From Geodermatophilaceae bacterium (GTDB taxonomy: Bacteria > Actinomycetota > Actinomycetes > Mycobacteriales > Geodermatophilaceae), in the NCBI GenBank assembly GCA_013811805.1, contig JACCUM010000005.1, positions 1-17,877 of the forward strand: a stretch of 17,877 nt of DNA, read 5' to 3'. The translations under genes and the position numbers were made by a program. Under the pieces are notes generated by a model that was given only the letters and a program-made list of their open reading frames with translations, searched no databases and was not told the origin of the DNA. How positions within the stretch are numbered: position 1 is the first letter of the stretch; the number at the start of each line of letters is the position of its first letter. Positions 6,942 through 13,165 of the stretch are shown one piece after another.

Positions 6942-8117
6942 ATGCGATCGATCCGGCGCAAGATGCACACGGCGCTGGTCAGCGTCGCGACGATCGGCAT
7001 GCTGGCCGGCGTCATCCAAGCAGTGCCCGCTGCCGCAGCACCCGCGCCGCGGCCAACCTTCACCATCACCGAAGTCGCCTCGGGCCTGAACCTGCCCTGG
7101 GACGTCGCACAGACACCGGACGGAACGCTGATCTTCGATGAGCGCTTCGGCGGACTGTCGGTTCGACGTACGAACGGCACTGTGGCCGCCTTGAGCGCTG
7201 ACTTCAGTGACCTCTTCGTCCTGGGGGAGACCGGGCTGATGGGCCTCGTCCTGGATCCCGGGTTCGCCAGCAGCCGGCGCTTCTACACCTGTCAGGGCCA
7301 CCAGGCCGGAGCCGACAAAGAGATCCAGGTCATCGCCTGGACGGTCGACGCCGGCTACACTGCGGCTACCCGGGTGGCCGATCCGTTGCTCGGCGACATC
7401 CCGGTCAACGCGAGCACCGGCCGGCACGGCGGATGCCGGCTGCGCTTCGACTCCACCGGTTCTCTGATGGTGAGCACTGGCGACAACGCTGTAGGACGTT
7501 TCCCGCAAGCTCTGACCTCGCTGGCCGGAAAGATCCTGCGGATCAATCCGATTACTGGCGCTCCGGCGGCCGACAACCCGAGGATCAACTCATCGAACCC
7601 GAATACCCGGTTGTTGTGGAACTACGGGCATCGAAATCCGCAGGGTCTGGCGCTGCGGTCCAACGGGCAGATGTTCAACGTCGAGCACGGGCCCTCGATC
7701 GAGGACGAGGTCAACCTGGTCCTGCGCAACCGTAACTACGGCTGGGATCCCAACGGCGCCGGCGGCAGCTATGACGAGTCGGTGCCGATGACCGACCTGC
7801 AGCAGTTCCCGAACGCAAAACCAGCCTCCTACAGCTCGGGACCGACGGATGCCACCTGCGGTGCGACCTTCCTGGACGGTCCACAGTGGAAGGCCTGGAA
7901 CGGGTCCATGGTCGTTGCCCATCTGCAGGGCGAATCGCTGCTCCGGTTGACCTTCGGTCGCGGCGGACGCGTGACCAGCCACGAACTCATTCCTGAGTTC
8001 TCCGGCACCTACGGGCGACTCCGGACCGCCCAACTCGGTACGGACGGCTCGTTGTACCTCACCACATCCAACGGCGGCGGCGCAGACGTCATCCTGAGGG
8101 TCACGCCGACGGGCTAG
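6942..8117 (+). CDS. Secreted PQQ-type glucose/sorbosone dehydrogenase-like protein
   Basis: 391 residues. The N-terminus has a classic Sec signal: basic MRSIRRK, hydrophobic core to about residue 27, and an Ala-rich cleavage region near 30-34. The mature part is a six-bladed beta-propeller of the GSDH/aldose sugar dehydrogenase family: LNLPWDVAQTPDGTLIFDER, GRHGGCRLRFDSTGSLMVSTGDN with candidate catalytic His162, GHRNPQGLALR, and EHGPSIEDEVNLVLRNRNYGWDP. The family oxidises sugars outside the cell with bound PQQ, although many actinobacterial members have untested cofactor use. GAGG (6932-6935) supports ATG 6942; ATG 6963 is a weaker alternative. It is the only + strand gene in the block between hisH and hisA. 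No PQQ synthesis genes are in the window. Confidence 0.88.
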   Translation: MRSIRRKMHTALVSVATIGMLAGVIQAVPAAAAPAPRPTFTITEVASGLNLPWDVAQTPDGTLIFDERFGGLSVRRTNGTVAALSADFSDLFVLGETGLMGLVLDPGFASSRRFYTCQGHQAGADKEIQVIAWTVDAGYTAATRVADPLLGDIPVNASTGRHGGCRLRFDSTGSLMVSTGDNAVGRFPQALTSLAGKILRINPITGAPAADNPRINSSNPNTRLLWNYGHRNPQGLALRSNGQMFNVEHGPSIEDEVNLVLRNRNYGWDPNGAGGSYDESVPMTDLQQFPNAKPASYSSGPTDATCGATFLDGPQWKAWNGSMVVAHLQGESLLRLTFGRGGRVTSHELIPEFSGTYGRLRTAQLGTDGSLYLTTSNGGGADVILRVTPTG

Positions 8118-8132
8118 CGCCGCTTGACCGGA

Positions 8133-8678
8133 TCAGGGACCGCGGACGGTCTCGCGTTCCTCGGCGCCGACATCGTGCAGGTGATGAAGGACGTCGTGCA
8201 GGAAGTACCGGGCGAACGAGTCGACGGTGAACCGCGCACCGTCACCACGCCGGCCGGTCCGCTGCCACTGGTCGCCCCTGACCGCGTCGAAGTGAGCCGC
8301 CAGAGTCTCTGCAGCCGTGGATAGTTCGGCCGCGACCTCGGTTGGGTCATCCTCGCTATACCGGTCCTCGACGGCGGTGGCATCCTGGTCCCAGTTCTCG
8401 AATTCCGGGTCAACCTGGGTGAGCATCAGATGCAACCGGTTATCGAAGCGGCGGCACACATCGCGTAGATGACACGCATATTCCAGCGGCGACCAGGTCG
8501 AGGAGTTCGGCCGGGCCCGTGCGTCCACACGTCGCAGTTGGACCTGCCAGGTCGGCCCAGCGTCTCGGAGAATCGTCGCGACGTCTCGTCCGGAGATCGC
8601 GTCCGGATCGAATCCGCAGTCCGGGCAGGGCCGCTCGAGTACCCAGGTCCAGTCCTTCGTGTCAGGCACAATGTTCAT
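8133..8678 (-). CDS. DinB-like/mycothiol-dependent-enzyme-type protein with N-terminal CPDCGFD motif
   Basis: 181 residues. The N-terminus DTKDWTWVLERPCPDCGFD carries a Cys18-x-x-Cys21 pair and is typical of an actinobacterial DinB subfamily. The rest is a four-helix DinB fold with the usual three metal-binding His positions: His70 (LEYACHLRDV), His161 and His165 (FLHDVLHHLHDV). Relatives bind a divalent metal and include thiol-dependent (mycothiol or bacillithiol) transferases and isomerases; the substrate here is unknown. I chose ATG 8678, giving the conserved short N-terminus, with TAGCGT 7 nt upstream and no Shine-Dalgarno site; ATG 8699 is in frame. It ends 15 nt from the convergent dehydrogenase stop. 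The nitroreductase gene lies 65 nt upstream on the same strand. Confidence 0.85.
   Translation of the reverse strand: MNIVPDTKDWTWVLERPCPDCGFDPDAISGRDVATILRDAGPTWQVQLRRVDARARPNSSTWSPLEYACHLRDVCRRFDNRLHLMLTQVDPEFENWDQDATAVEDRYSEDDPTEVAAELSTAAETLAAHFDAVRGDQWQRTGRRGDGARFTVDSFARYFLHDVLHHLHDVGAEERETVRGP
8136..8153 (+). terminator. Possible terminator after the sugar dehydrogenase gene
   Basis: GGGACCG (8136-8142) pairs with CGGTCTC (8147-8153) around a CGGA loop, with one G-T wobble. It begins 18 nt after the dehydrogenase stop and lies in the last codons of the convergent DinB-like gene. There is no U-tract. The overlap with coding sequence means it could be incidental. Confidence 0.3.
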
Positions 8679-8685
8679 CGGACCG

Positions 8686-8691
8686 ACGCTA
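8686..8691 (-). promoter_or_regulatory. Putative -10 hexamer (TAGCGT) of the DinB-like gene
   Basis: TAGCGT on the minus strand ends 7 nt before ATG 8678. It fits the TAnnnT-plus-7 pattern seen before other starts in this window and supports a leaderless transcript separate from the upstream nitroreductase gene. Confidence 0.4.
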
Positions 8692-8743
8692 TGCGGCATT
8701 CAGCCGACCACCGGACGCGCACGCGAGATGGGCAGGATTTCGG

Positions 8744-9376
8744 TCAAGAATGGCTGCTTGATCGAGGTGTGCTCCTTGGCTGCCAGCGACCGTGGTGCAC
8801 GACCTCGTCGACGCCGCGGCGGCCACGGCGCAGCGATGGCGACTTCTGATCCGGCATCCGGTACCCGATCGAGACCACACCGATCGGCGAGAAGCCGTCG
8901 GGGACGCCAAAGGCCGCGCGCAGCGCCTGGATGTGTTCCGGCGGTACCCCGAAGAAGCAGCCGCCCAGTTCTTCGTCGACCGCCGTCTGCAACATCAGCA
9001 ACGCGGCCATCCCGGTGTCGATGTCCCAGTACGGCACCGGCCAGCGGCTCTCCTCGCGATCCGCCCAGCCCTTGTCCGGTTCGGCGTACCGGTCCAGATA
9101 AGCGTCCTTGTGCGAGAAACATACGATCAGCAGTGGGGCAGCGCTCATCTCCGTCAGCCACGAATCGGCCTCGTCTGCCTCGGTGGTCACCGACCAGAAC
9201 AGCTCCCGATCGGCGGCAGCTTCCAGCACCAAGAAGCCCCAGCCCTGACTGAAGCCGGCCGACGGAGCATGCAGGGCGTTACCCAGGATGCGGTCTCGGA
9301 TCTCGGACGGGACGGCACGCGCCGGGTCATAGGCGCGCACCATCCGACGACGCCGCACGACCTCGGAGAACTCCAT
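8744..9376 (-). CDS. Nitroreductase-family FMN oxidoreductase
   Basis: 210 residues. The N-terminus EFSEVVRRRRMVRAYDPARAV is the nitroreductase FMN-phosphate-binding Arg cluster. It is followed by NALHAPSAGFSQGWGFLVL (the family's P-S-A-x-N/F-S-Q region) and, near the C-terminus, LGGCFFGVPPEHIQALRAAFGVPDGFSPIGVVSIGY, the conserved FMN isoalloxazine-side region. These enzymes are cytosolic FMN dimers that reduce nitro compounds, quinones or flavins with NAD(P)H; the substrate is not readable. I prefer ATG 9376; ATG 9388 is possible but has its purine tract only 1 nt away. It diverges from hisA with 55 nt between starts, and is upstream of the DinB-like gene. Confidence 0.9.
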   Translation of the reverse strand: MEFSEVVRRRRMVRAYDPARAVPSEIRDRILGNALHAPSAGFSQGWGFLVLEAAADRELFWSVTTEADEADSWLTEMSAAPLLIVCFSHKDAYLDRYAEPDKGWADREESRWPVPYWDIDTGMAALLMLQTAVDEELGGCFFGVPPEHIQALRAAFGVPDGFSPIGVVSIGYRMPDQKSPSLRRGRRGVDEVVHHGRWQPRSTPRSSSHS

Positions 9377-9419
9377 GGCCGCCAGCATGCCCCTGCCCGG
9401 TGGCCCGGCGCGAGACTCG

Positions 9420-9425
9420 TAGGCT
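9420..9425 (+). promoter_or_regulatory. Putative leaderless promoter -10 (TAGGCT) of hisA
   Basis: TAGGCT ends 6 nt before the GTG start at 9432, with no Shine-Dalgarno site between. It implies that the hisA-ridA-hisF cluster has its own promoter, as needed if it is split from hisB-hisH. Confidence 0.5.
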
Positions 9426-9431
9426 GCCTCG

Positions 9432-10151
9432 GTGAGCCTGATCCTGCTGCCCGCCGTGGACGTGGCAGGCGGCCAGGCCGTCCGCCTGGTGCAGGGGGTC
9501 GCCGCGAACCTGACCTCCTACGGTTCGCCGCTCGAGGCGGCACTGACCTGGCAGCGCGACGGTGCGGAGTGGATCCACCTCGTCGATCTCGACGCGGCGT
9601 TCGGGCGGGGGGACAACCGGGAGCTGATCGCCGACGTCGTCGGCCGGCTGGACGTGCACGTGGAACTGTCCGGAGGTATCCGCGACGACGACTCCCTGGG
9701 CGCTGCGCTGGCCACTGGCTGCGCCCGGGTCAATCTCGGTACGGCGGCCCTGGAGGACCCGGAGTGGACCGGGTCAGCCATCGGCGAGTTCGGGGAGCAG
9801 ATCGCGGTCGGACTCGACGTCCGCGGCGAGACCTTGTCAGCCCGCGGCTGGACCCGCGAGGGCGGGGATCTGTGGGAGGTGCTCGCCCGGCTGGACGCGC
9901 AGGGCTGCGCACGCTACGTGGTGACCGACGTGCTCCGCGACGGCACCCTGACCGGGCCGAACGTCGAGCTGCTCCGGAAGGTCTGCAAGGCCACGAACCG
10001 GCCGGTGATTGCCAGCGGCGGAGTGTCCACTTTGGACGATCTCCGGGTGCTTGCCGCCTTGGTTCCTGACGGCATCGAAGGCGCCATCGTCGGTAAGGCC
10101 CTGTACGCAGGCGCTTTCACCCTTCCCGAGGCGCTGCAGGTGGCCTGGTGA
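9432..10151 (+). CDS. hisA: Phosphoribosyl isomerase A (HisA, PriA type, probably also TrpF activity)
   Basis: 239-residue (beta-alpha)8 barrel. It isomerises ProFAR to PRFAR in histidine synthesis. The catalytic pair is Asp10 (LLPAVDVAGGQ) and Asp166 (YVVTDVLRDGTL). The loop SARGWTREGGDLW, with Arg138 and Trp140, matches the Arg-Gly-Trp switch loop known from Mycobacterium PriA, which lets one active site also do the tryptophan-pathway PRA isomerase (TrpF) reaction. Dual activity is therefore likely but inferred. GTG 9432 starts the gene directly at the conserved N-terminus, preceded by TAGGCT 6 nt away. A small hairpin (CCCGC 10162-10166, GCGGG 10171-10175) lies in the 34-nt gap to the next gene. 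Confidence 0.95.
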   Translation: MSLILLPAVDVAGGQAVRLVQGVAANLTSYGSPLEAALTWQRDGAEWIHLVDLDAAFGRGDNRELIADVVGRLDVHVELSGGIRDDDSLGAALATGCARVNLGTAALEDPEWTGSAIGEFGEQIAVGLDVRGETLSARGWTREGGDLWEVLARLDAQGCARYVVTDVLRDGTLTGPNVELLRKVCKATNRPVIASGGVSTLDDLRVLAALVPDGIEGAIVGKALYAGAFTLPEALQVAW

Positions 10152-10185
10152 GGCACCTCGTCCCGCGTATGCGGGCAGGACCGGG

Positions 10186-10605
10186 ATGACGCTGCGACGA
10201 ATCTCCTCGGGCGGTCCGTACGAGGAGCTGGTTGGCTATTCGCGCGCGGTCGTCGCCGGCCCGTGGGTACTCGTCGCCGGCTCCACGGCGACCGTGGACG
10301 GTGAGGTGGTCGGTGTCGGTGACGCCCACCGCCAGACGCTGGTCGCCTTCGAAATCGCCCTGACCGCCGTACGGGAGGCCGGCCTGGACGTGGTGGATGT
10401 CGTGCGCACCCGGATGTACGTCCGCGACATCAACCAGCAGGGTGCGGTCGGCCGCGCGCATCAGGAACTGTTCGGGGACGTCAGGCCGGCCGCGACCATG
10501 GTCGAGATCAGCGGATTGGTACATCCCGACCTTCTGGTGGAGGTCGAGGTCGATGCCTACCGCGGGACAGATCCCCCGCCGGGTGGAGCAGAGCACCGAG
10601 CATGA
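10186..10605 (+). CDS. Rid-family (RidA/YjgF-like) protein lacking the catalytic arginine
   Basis: 139 residues. RidA-type enzymes hydrolyse reactive enamine/imine intermediates. The family fold is evident: SRAVVAGPWVLVAGSTATVDG, DAHRQTLVAFEIALTAVREAGLDVVDVVRTRMYVRDI, PAATMVEISGLVHPDLLVEVEVDA. In canonical RidA the last segment reads VEVARLP, with the Arg that binds the substrate carboxylate; here it is VEISGLV, with Gly110 in its place. That argues against standard deaminase activity and for one of the Rid subgroups without this Arg. ATG 10186 has AGGA (10177-10180) 5 nt upstream. The stop overlaps the hisF ATG (ATGA), so it is translationally coupled to hisF. Rid-family genes between hisA and hisF recur in actinobacteria. 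Confidence 0.9.
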   Translation: MTLRRISSGGPYEELVGYSRAVVAGPWVLVAGSTATVDGEVVGVGDAHRQTLVAFEIALTAVREAGLDVVDVVRTRMYVRDINQQGAVGRAHQELFGDVRPAATMVEISGLVHPDLLVEVEVDAYRGTDPPPGGAEHRA

Positions 10606-11369
10606 GCGTCGCGGTCCGCGTGATCCCGTGTCTTGACGTCGCGGCCGGGCGGGTGGTCAAGGGAGTCAACTTCGTCGACCTGCGCGACGCGGGGGACCCG
10701 GTCGAGATGGCTCGGATCTATGACGCCGAGGGTGCCGACGAACTCACCTTTCTCGACATCACCGCCTCCTCCGACGAGCGAGAGACCACCTGGGACGTCG
10801 TCCGGCGCACCGCTGAAACGGTGTTCATCCCGTTGACCGTCGGTGGCGGAATTCGGTCCGTCCAGGATGTGGACCGCTTGTTGCGGGCGGGCGCGGATAA
10901 GGTCGGGGTGAATACCGCCGCTGTCGCCCGTCCGGAGCTGATCGACGAGATCGCGGCCGAGTTCGGCTCGCAGGTCCTGGTGCTTTCCGTCGATGCCCGC
11001 CGAGCCCTCGGTGCCGCAACGCGGTCCGGGTTCGAGGTGACCACCCACGGAGGCCGGACCGGCACCGCGAGGGATGCGGTGGGCTGGATCTCCGAGGCCA
11101 TTGGGCGCGGGGTCGGGGAGATCCTGCTCAACTCGATGGATGCCGATGGCACCCAGGCCGGTTACGACCTGCAGATGATCGCCTCCGCGCGCGCCGTCTC
11201 CAGCGTCCCGCTTGTTGCCAGTGGCGGGGCGGGAAGCCTCGCCGACTTCGCGCCGGCCGTCGTCGCGGGCGCCGACGCGGTCCTGGCGGCAAGCGTCTTC
11301 CACTTCGGGCGATTGCGCATCGAAGCGGTCAAGCGCGTCCTTCGTGAGGCAGGAATGCCGATCCGCTGA
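10602..11369 (+). CDS. hisF: Imidazole glycerol phosphate synthase cyclase subunit HisF
   Basis: 255 residues, usual for HisF. It condenses PRFAR with ammonia from HisH to give imidazole glycerol phosphate and AICAR. The two catalytic aspartates are Asp12 (RVIPCLDVAAGRVVKG) and Asp131 (LVLSVDARRA), each one position after the Thermotoga numbering. Phosphate-binding motifs LTVGGGIRS, NTAA and VASGGAGSL are intact. The start ATG overlaps the Rid-family stop by 4 nt. hisI, which usually follows hisF in actinobacteria, is absent: the next gene is on the opposite strand. HisH is encoded 4.7 kb upstream, so the two subunits are not co-transcribed if the intervening terminators work. Confidence 0.97.
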   Translation: MSVAVRVIPCLDVAAGRVVKGVNFVDLRDAGDPVEMARIYDAEGADELTFLDITASSDERETTWDVVRRTAETVFIPLTVGGGIRSVQDVDRLLRAGADKVGVNTAAVARPELIDEIAAEFGSQVLVLSVDARRALGAATRSGFEVTTHGGRTGTARDAVGWISEAIGRGVGEILLNSMDADGTQAGYDLQMIASARAVSSVPLVASGGAGSLADFAPAVVAGADAVLAASVFHFGRLRIEAVKRVLREAGMPIR

Positions 11370-11393
11370 CCACGGCCACCACCTACACCCTCC

Positions 11394-11410
11394 CGCGGCG
11401 GCAGGCCGCG
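11394..11410. terminator. Hairpin between convergent hisF and acVLRF1 genes
   Basis: CGCGGC (11394-11399) and GCCGCG (11405-11410) form a perfect 6-bp all-GC stem with loop GGCAG, in the 50-nt gap between the two stop codons. There is no U-tract. It is well placed for a bidirectional terminator. Confidence 0.45.
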
Positions 11411-11419
11411 CCCGGCACG

Positions 11420-12061
11420 TCAGCCGTCGAGAATCGTGATCCGAACGGCCCGGGCCCTCTGGCCGGCCTCCCGAAGGACTTTCAGCCGCGGATCACCGAC
11501 CACCAGCCATGGACCTCTGGGCAGGGCGGCCACCTTGGCCAGCCTGGGATCGGCCAGCGCCGAGGCGATCAACGGTCGATCTCCACCGGTGAACAGGGCG
11601 GTCAGGGTTGGGGTTTCGGGCGCGATGATCCGCAGCGCCACCTCCACTGCAGAGCCGACCAGGGCGGCCGCCTGATTGTCCCGCCGACGCGAAAAGCGCT
11701 GCTGACTCGTACCGCCCGCTGCGGTCCGGCCCTGGACATACCGATTGCCCACCTTCGAGGCCACCAGCGTTGCTGCCTCGAAGACCCCTGCGGCATAACC
11801 GCCCCGGCGAATCAGCAGCACGGCCACCCGGCGACCGTGCAGAGCGTGGTCGACCAGCGCCTGCCATGGAGCGCGTGGATCGGGATGCAGTGGCGGGAAG
11901 GGCACCTCGCAGCGAGCGGCTGACCCGTCAGCGGCATGCAGCGCGACGACGTCGTTGCTAGCGCTCACCTGCACGTCCCCGTGGCTGGCAGCGAACCGCT
12001 CCAACCAGCCGGCCAGGCGCTCGGGTGCCACGAGCACCGTACGAGCACCGCTCTCGGTCAT
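11420..12061 (-). CDS. acVLRF1-family peptidyl-tRNA hydrolase (release-factor-like)
   Basis: 213 residues. The VLRF1/eRF1-like core shows GGYAAGVFEAATLVASKVGNRYVQGRTAAGGTSQQRFSRRRDNQ, with the signature GGTSQQRFSRRRDNQ at residues 116-130. The glutamine of this loop corresponds to the catalytic glutamine of eRF1 GGQ and Vms1 motifs. Vms1/ANKZF1 homologues cut peptidyl-tRNA on stalled 60S subunits; the actinobacterial acVLRF1 group is predicted to do likewise but is, to my knowledge, little tested. The C-terminal half (LTALFTGGDRPLIASALADPRL) is a small alpha/beta domain. The start is ATG 12061, 16 nt after the stop of the ferritin-like gene, without a clear ribosome site. Neighbouring rimP, nusA and infB fit a ribosome-related role. 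Confidence 0.85.
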   Translation of the reverse strand: MTESGARTVLVAPERLAGWLERFAASHGDVQVSASNDVVALHAADGSAARCEVPFPPLHPDPRAPWQALVDHALHGRRVAVLLIRRGGYAAGVFEAATLVASKVGNRYVQGRTAAGGTSQQRFSRRRDNQAAALVGSAVEVALRIIAPETPTLTALFTGGDRPLIASALADPRLAKVAALPRGPWLVVGDPRLKVLREAGQRARAVRITILDG

Positions 12062-12077
12062 GTCGGCATCGAGGCAC

Positions 12078-12509
12078 TCAGAGTCCGGGAAACTCAGGGG
12101 TGAGTGGAGTAACGCCGGATAGCTGGTGCCAGCTGGTCTGGTGCAGTGCCGCGTCGGTCAGCGCGGTGAGTGAGAACGCCTTGGCCCGCTGGCTGTGACT
12201 TCGAGAGACGGCGAAGGCATAGCCCGACGCGACGCCGGCCTCCAACGACGCTGCAAGTTTCAGGGCGCTGGTCGGGTCGGCAACCGGGAACGGCAGTTCA
12301 TAGCTGGCTTCGGTGGGCTCCGGGTCGGCCCCGCGCAGCCGGATGAGGTCGGCGAGTTCGTCTCGGCGGGACCGATGGGCAGCATCGACATCCCGTACGG
12401 CCTGCCGGCTCTCGAGGACGACCGAGGCACCCACGATGCCGTACCCCCAGATCGCGACGTGCTCGGAACGCAGGGCAGCCTGCAGACCTTCGATCTCGGC
12501 GGGGCTCAT
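12078..12509 (-). CDS. Ferritin-like domain protein (DUF4439 type)
   Basis: 143 residues, mostly alpha-helical. AEIEGLQAALRSEHVAIWGYGIVG begins the first helix, with Glu16 and His17. AAHRSRRDELADLI (His45, Glu51) and the SALKLAASLEAGVASGYAFAV helix follow, and LTDAALHQTSWHQL closes the bundle. This matches the DUF4439 ferritin-like family found next to rimP in many actinobacteria. Whether it binds a di-iron centre is unclear: the ligands are only partly visible. ATG 12509 is fixed by the strong GGAGGAG just upstream; the open frame to 12611 is not coding. It lies between the lipoprotein gene (34 nt upstream) and acVLRF1 (16 nt downstream). Confidence 0.8.
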   Translation of the reverse strand: MSPAEIEGLQAALRSEHVAIWGYGIVGASVVLESRQAVRDVDAAHRSRRDELADLIRLRGADPEPTEASYELPFPVADPTSALKLAASLEAGVASGYAFAVSRSHSQRAKAFSLTALTDAALHQTSWHQLSGVTPLTPEFPGL

Positions 12510-12543
12510 GGCTCCTCCGCGGAGAAGTGAGCGTGGTGGACTC

Positions 12544-13059
12544 TCACCCGAGCAGCCGGACATGGCACGCGGTACTGGCCGCGCAGCTGCCGAGTAGGGC
12601 AGCGAGATCACCGTCGGCGCGCAGCGCGGCGGCTCGCAGCGTGCCAGCGGCCACCTGCACAGCGCGCCGCAGGTCGGAGCGGGCCGTCACCACATCGCCC
12701 GGCTGGTCCGGCCCGGAGCCGGACTGTGCGGGAAATGTGGAGGGGGACGCCGCGGCGACCTGCCCAGCAGCGGCCGGCGCGGCGGCTCGCAGCGCCTCGG
12801 TATGTGCGCTGGTCTGGGCTTGCAGGTCCGACACTGAAGCCGTGAGGTCCGGAAAGGCGGCGAGCGTGTGCTTGTAGGTGGCCAGAAGTTCCTGTTGACC
12901 GATCAGAACCGGTGTCAACGGATCGATCGCCGCGGCGGTCGGCGTGGGTGGTTGCCCCGAGGTCGCCTCGCAAGCGCCCAACGCGGGACCGAGTCCGACC
13001 GCGCCAAGGCTCGCTCCGGCGAGCAGCACGGTACGTCGCGAGACACGCGAATCGCTCAC
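12544..13059 (-). CDS. Putative Tat-type lipoprotein, Ala-rich, helical
   Basis: 171 residues. The N-terminus SDSRVSRRTVLLAGASLGAVGLGPALGAC has twin arginines (Arg8-Arg9), a hydrophobic stretch and a lipobox LGAC ending at Cys30, so export (probably Tat) and lipid anchoring are predicted. After a Thr/Pro linker the rest is helical: LIGQQELLATYKHTLAAFPDLTASVSDLQAQTSAHTEALRAAAP, an Ala-rich spacer, then DVVTARSDLRRAVQVAAGTLRAAALRADGDLAALLGSCAAS. It resembles the four-helix companion of DUF4439 genes near rimP. Function unknown. GTG 13059 is chosen for the signal peptide; no ribosome site precedes it, but CAGACT stands 6 nt upstream. It diverges from rimP with 106 nt between starts. Confidence 0.75.
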   Translation of the reverse strand: MSDSRVSRRTVLLAGASLGAVGLGPALGACEATSGQPPTPTAAAIDPLTPVLIGQQELLATYKHTLAAFPDLTASVSDLQAQTSAHTEALRAAAPAAAGQVAAASPSTFPAQSGSGPDQPGDVVTARSDLRRAVQVAAGTLRAAALRADGDLAALLGSCAASTACHVRLLG

Positions 13060-13065
13060 CGCAGG

Positions 13066-13071
13066 AGTCTG
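13066..13071 (-). promoter_or_regulatory. Possible -10 (CAGACT) of the lipoprotein operon
   Basis: CAGACT on the minus strand ends 6 nt before GTG 13059. It differs from the TAnnnT consensus only at the first base and has the leaderless spacing seen at hisA. Confidence 0.3.
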
Positions 13072-13093
13072 ACAGTCGGCCCGACTCGCCCGG

Positions 13094-13121
13094 CACCGGT
13101 AACCTCGAAGCGGTACCGGTG
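13094..13121. repeat. Paired ACCGGT palindromes in the rimP/lipoprotein divergent promoter region
   Basis: CACCGGTA (13094-13101) and TACCGGTG (13114-13121) are perfect inverted copies separated by 12 nt. Each contains the palindrome ACCGGT, and the two palindromes are exactly 20 bp apart, about two helical turns. This is a typical arrangement for a dimeric or tetrameric regulator, placed so that it could control both divergent transcripts. No protein can be assigned. Confidence 0.4.
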
Positions 13122-13165
13122 ATGCGCGCCGTACCGACAACTGCACACGACAAGGAGGCCGACAG

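Noticed and set aside
5929..9376. Mobile island or prophage between hisH and hisA
   Set aside because: No integrase, transposase, flanking direct repeats or tRNA were seen and codon use matches the surroundings; only a rearranged block can be claimed.
8792..10069. 425-codon plus-strand frame across the nitroreductase and hisA genes
   Set aside because: It is antisense to the nitroreductase and out of frame with hisA; its Arg/Gly/Pro-rich translation is a typical GC artefact.
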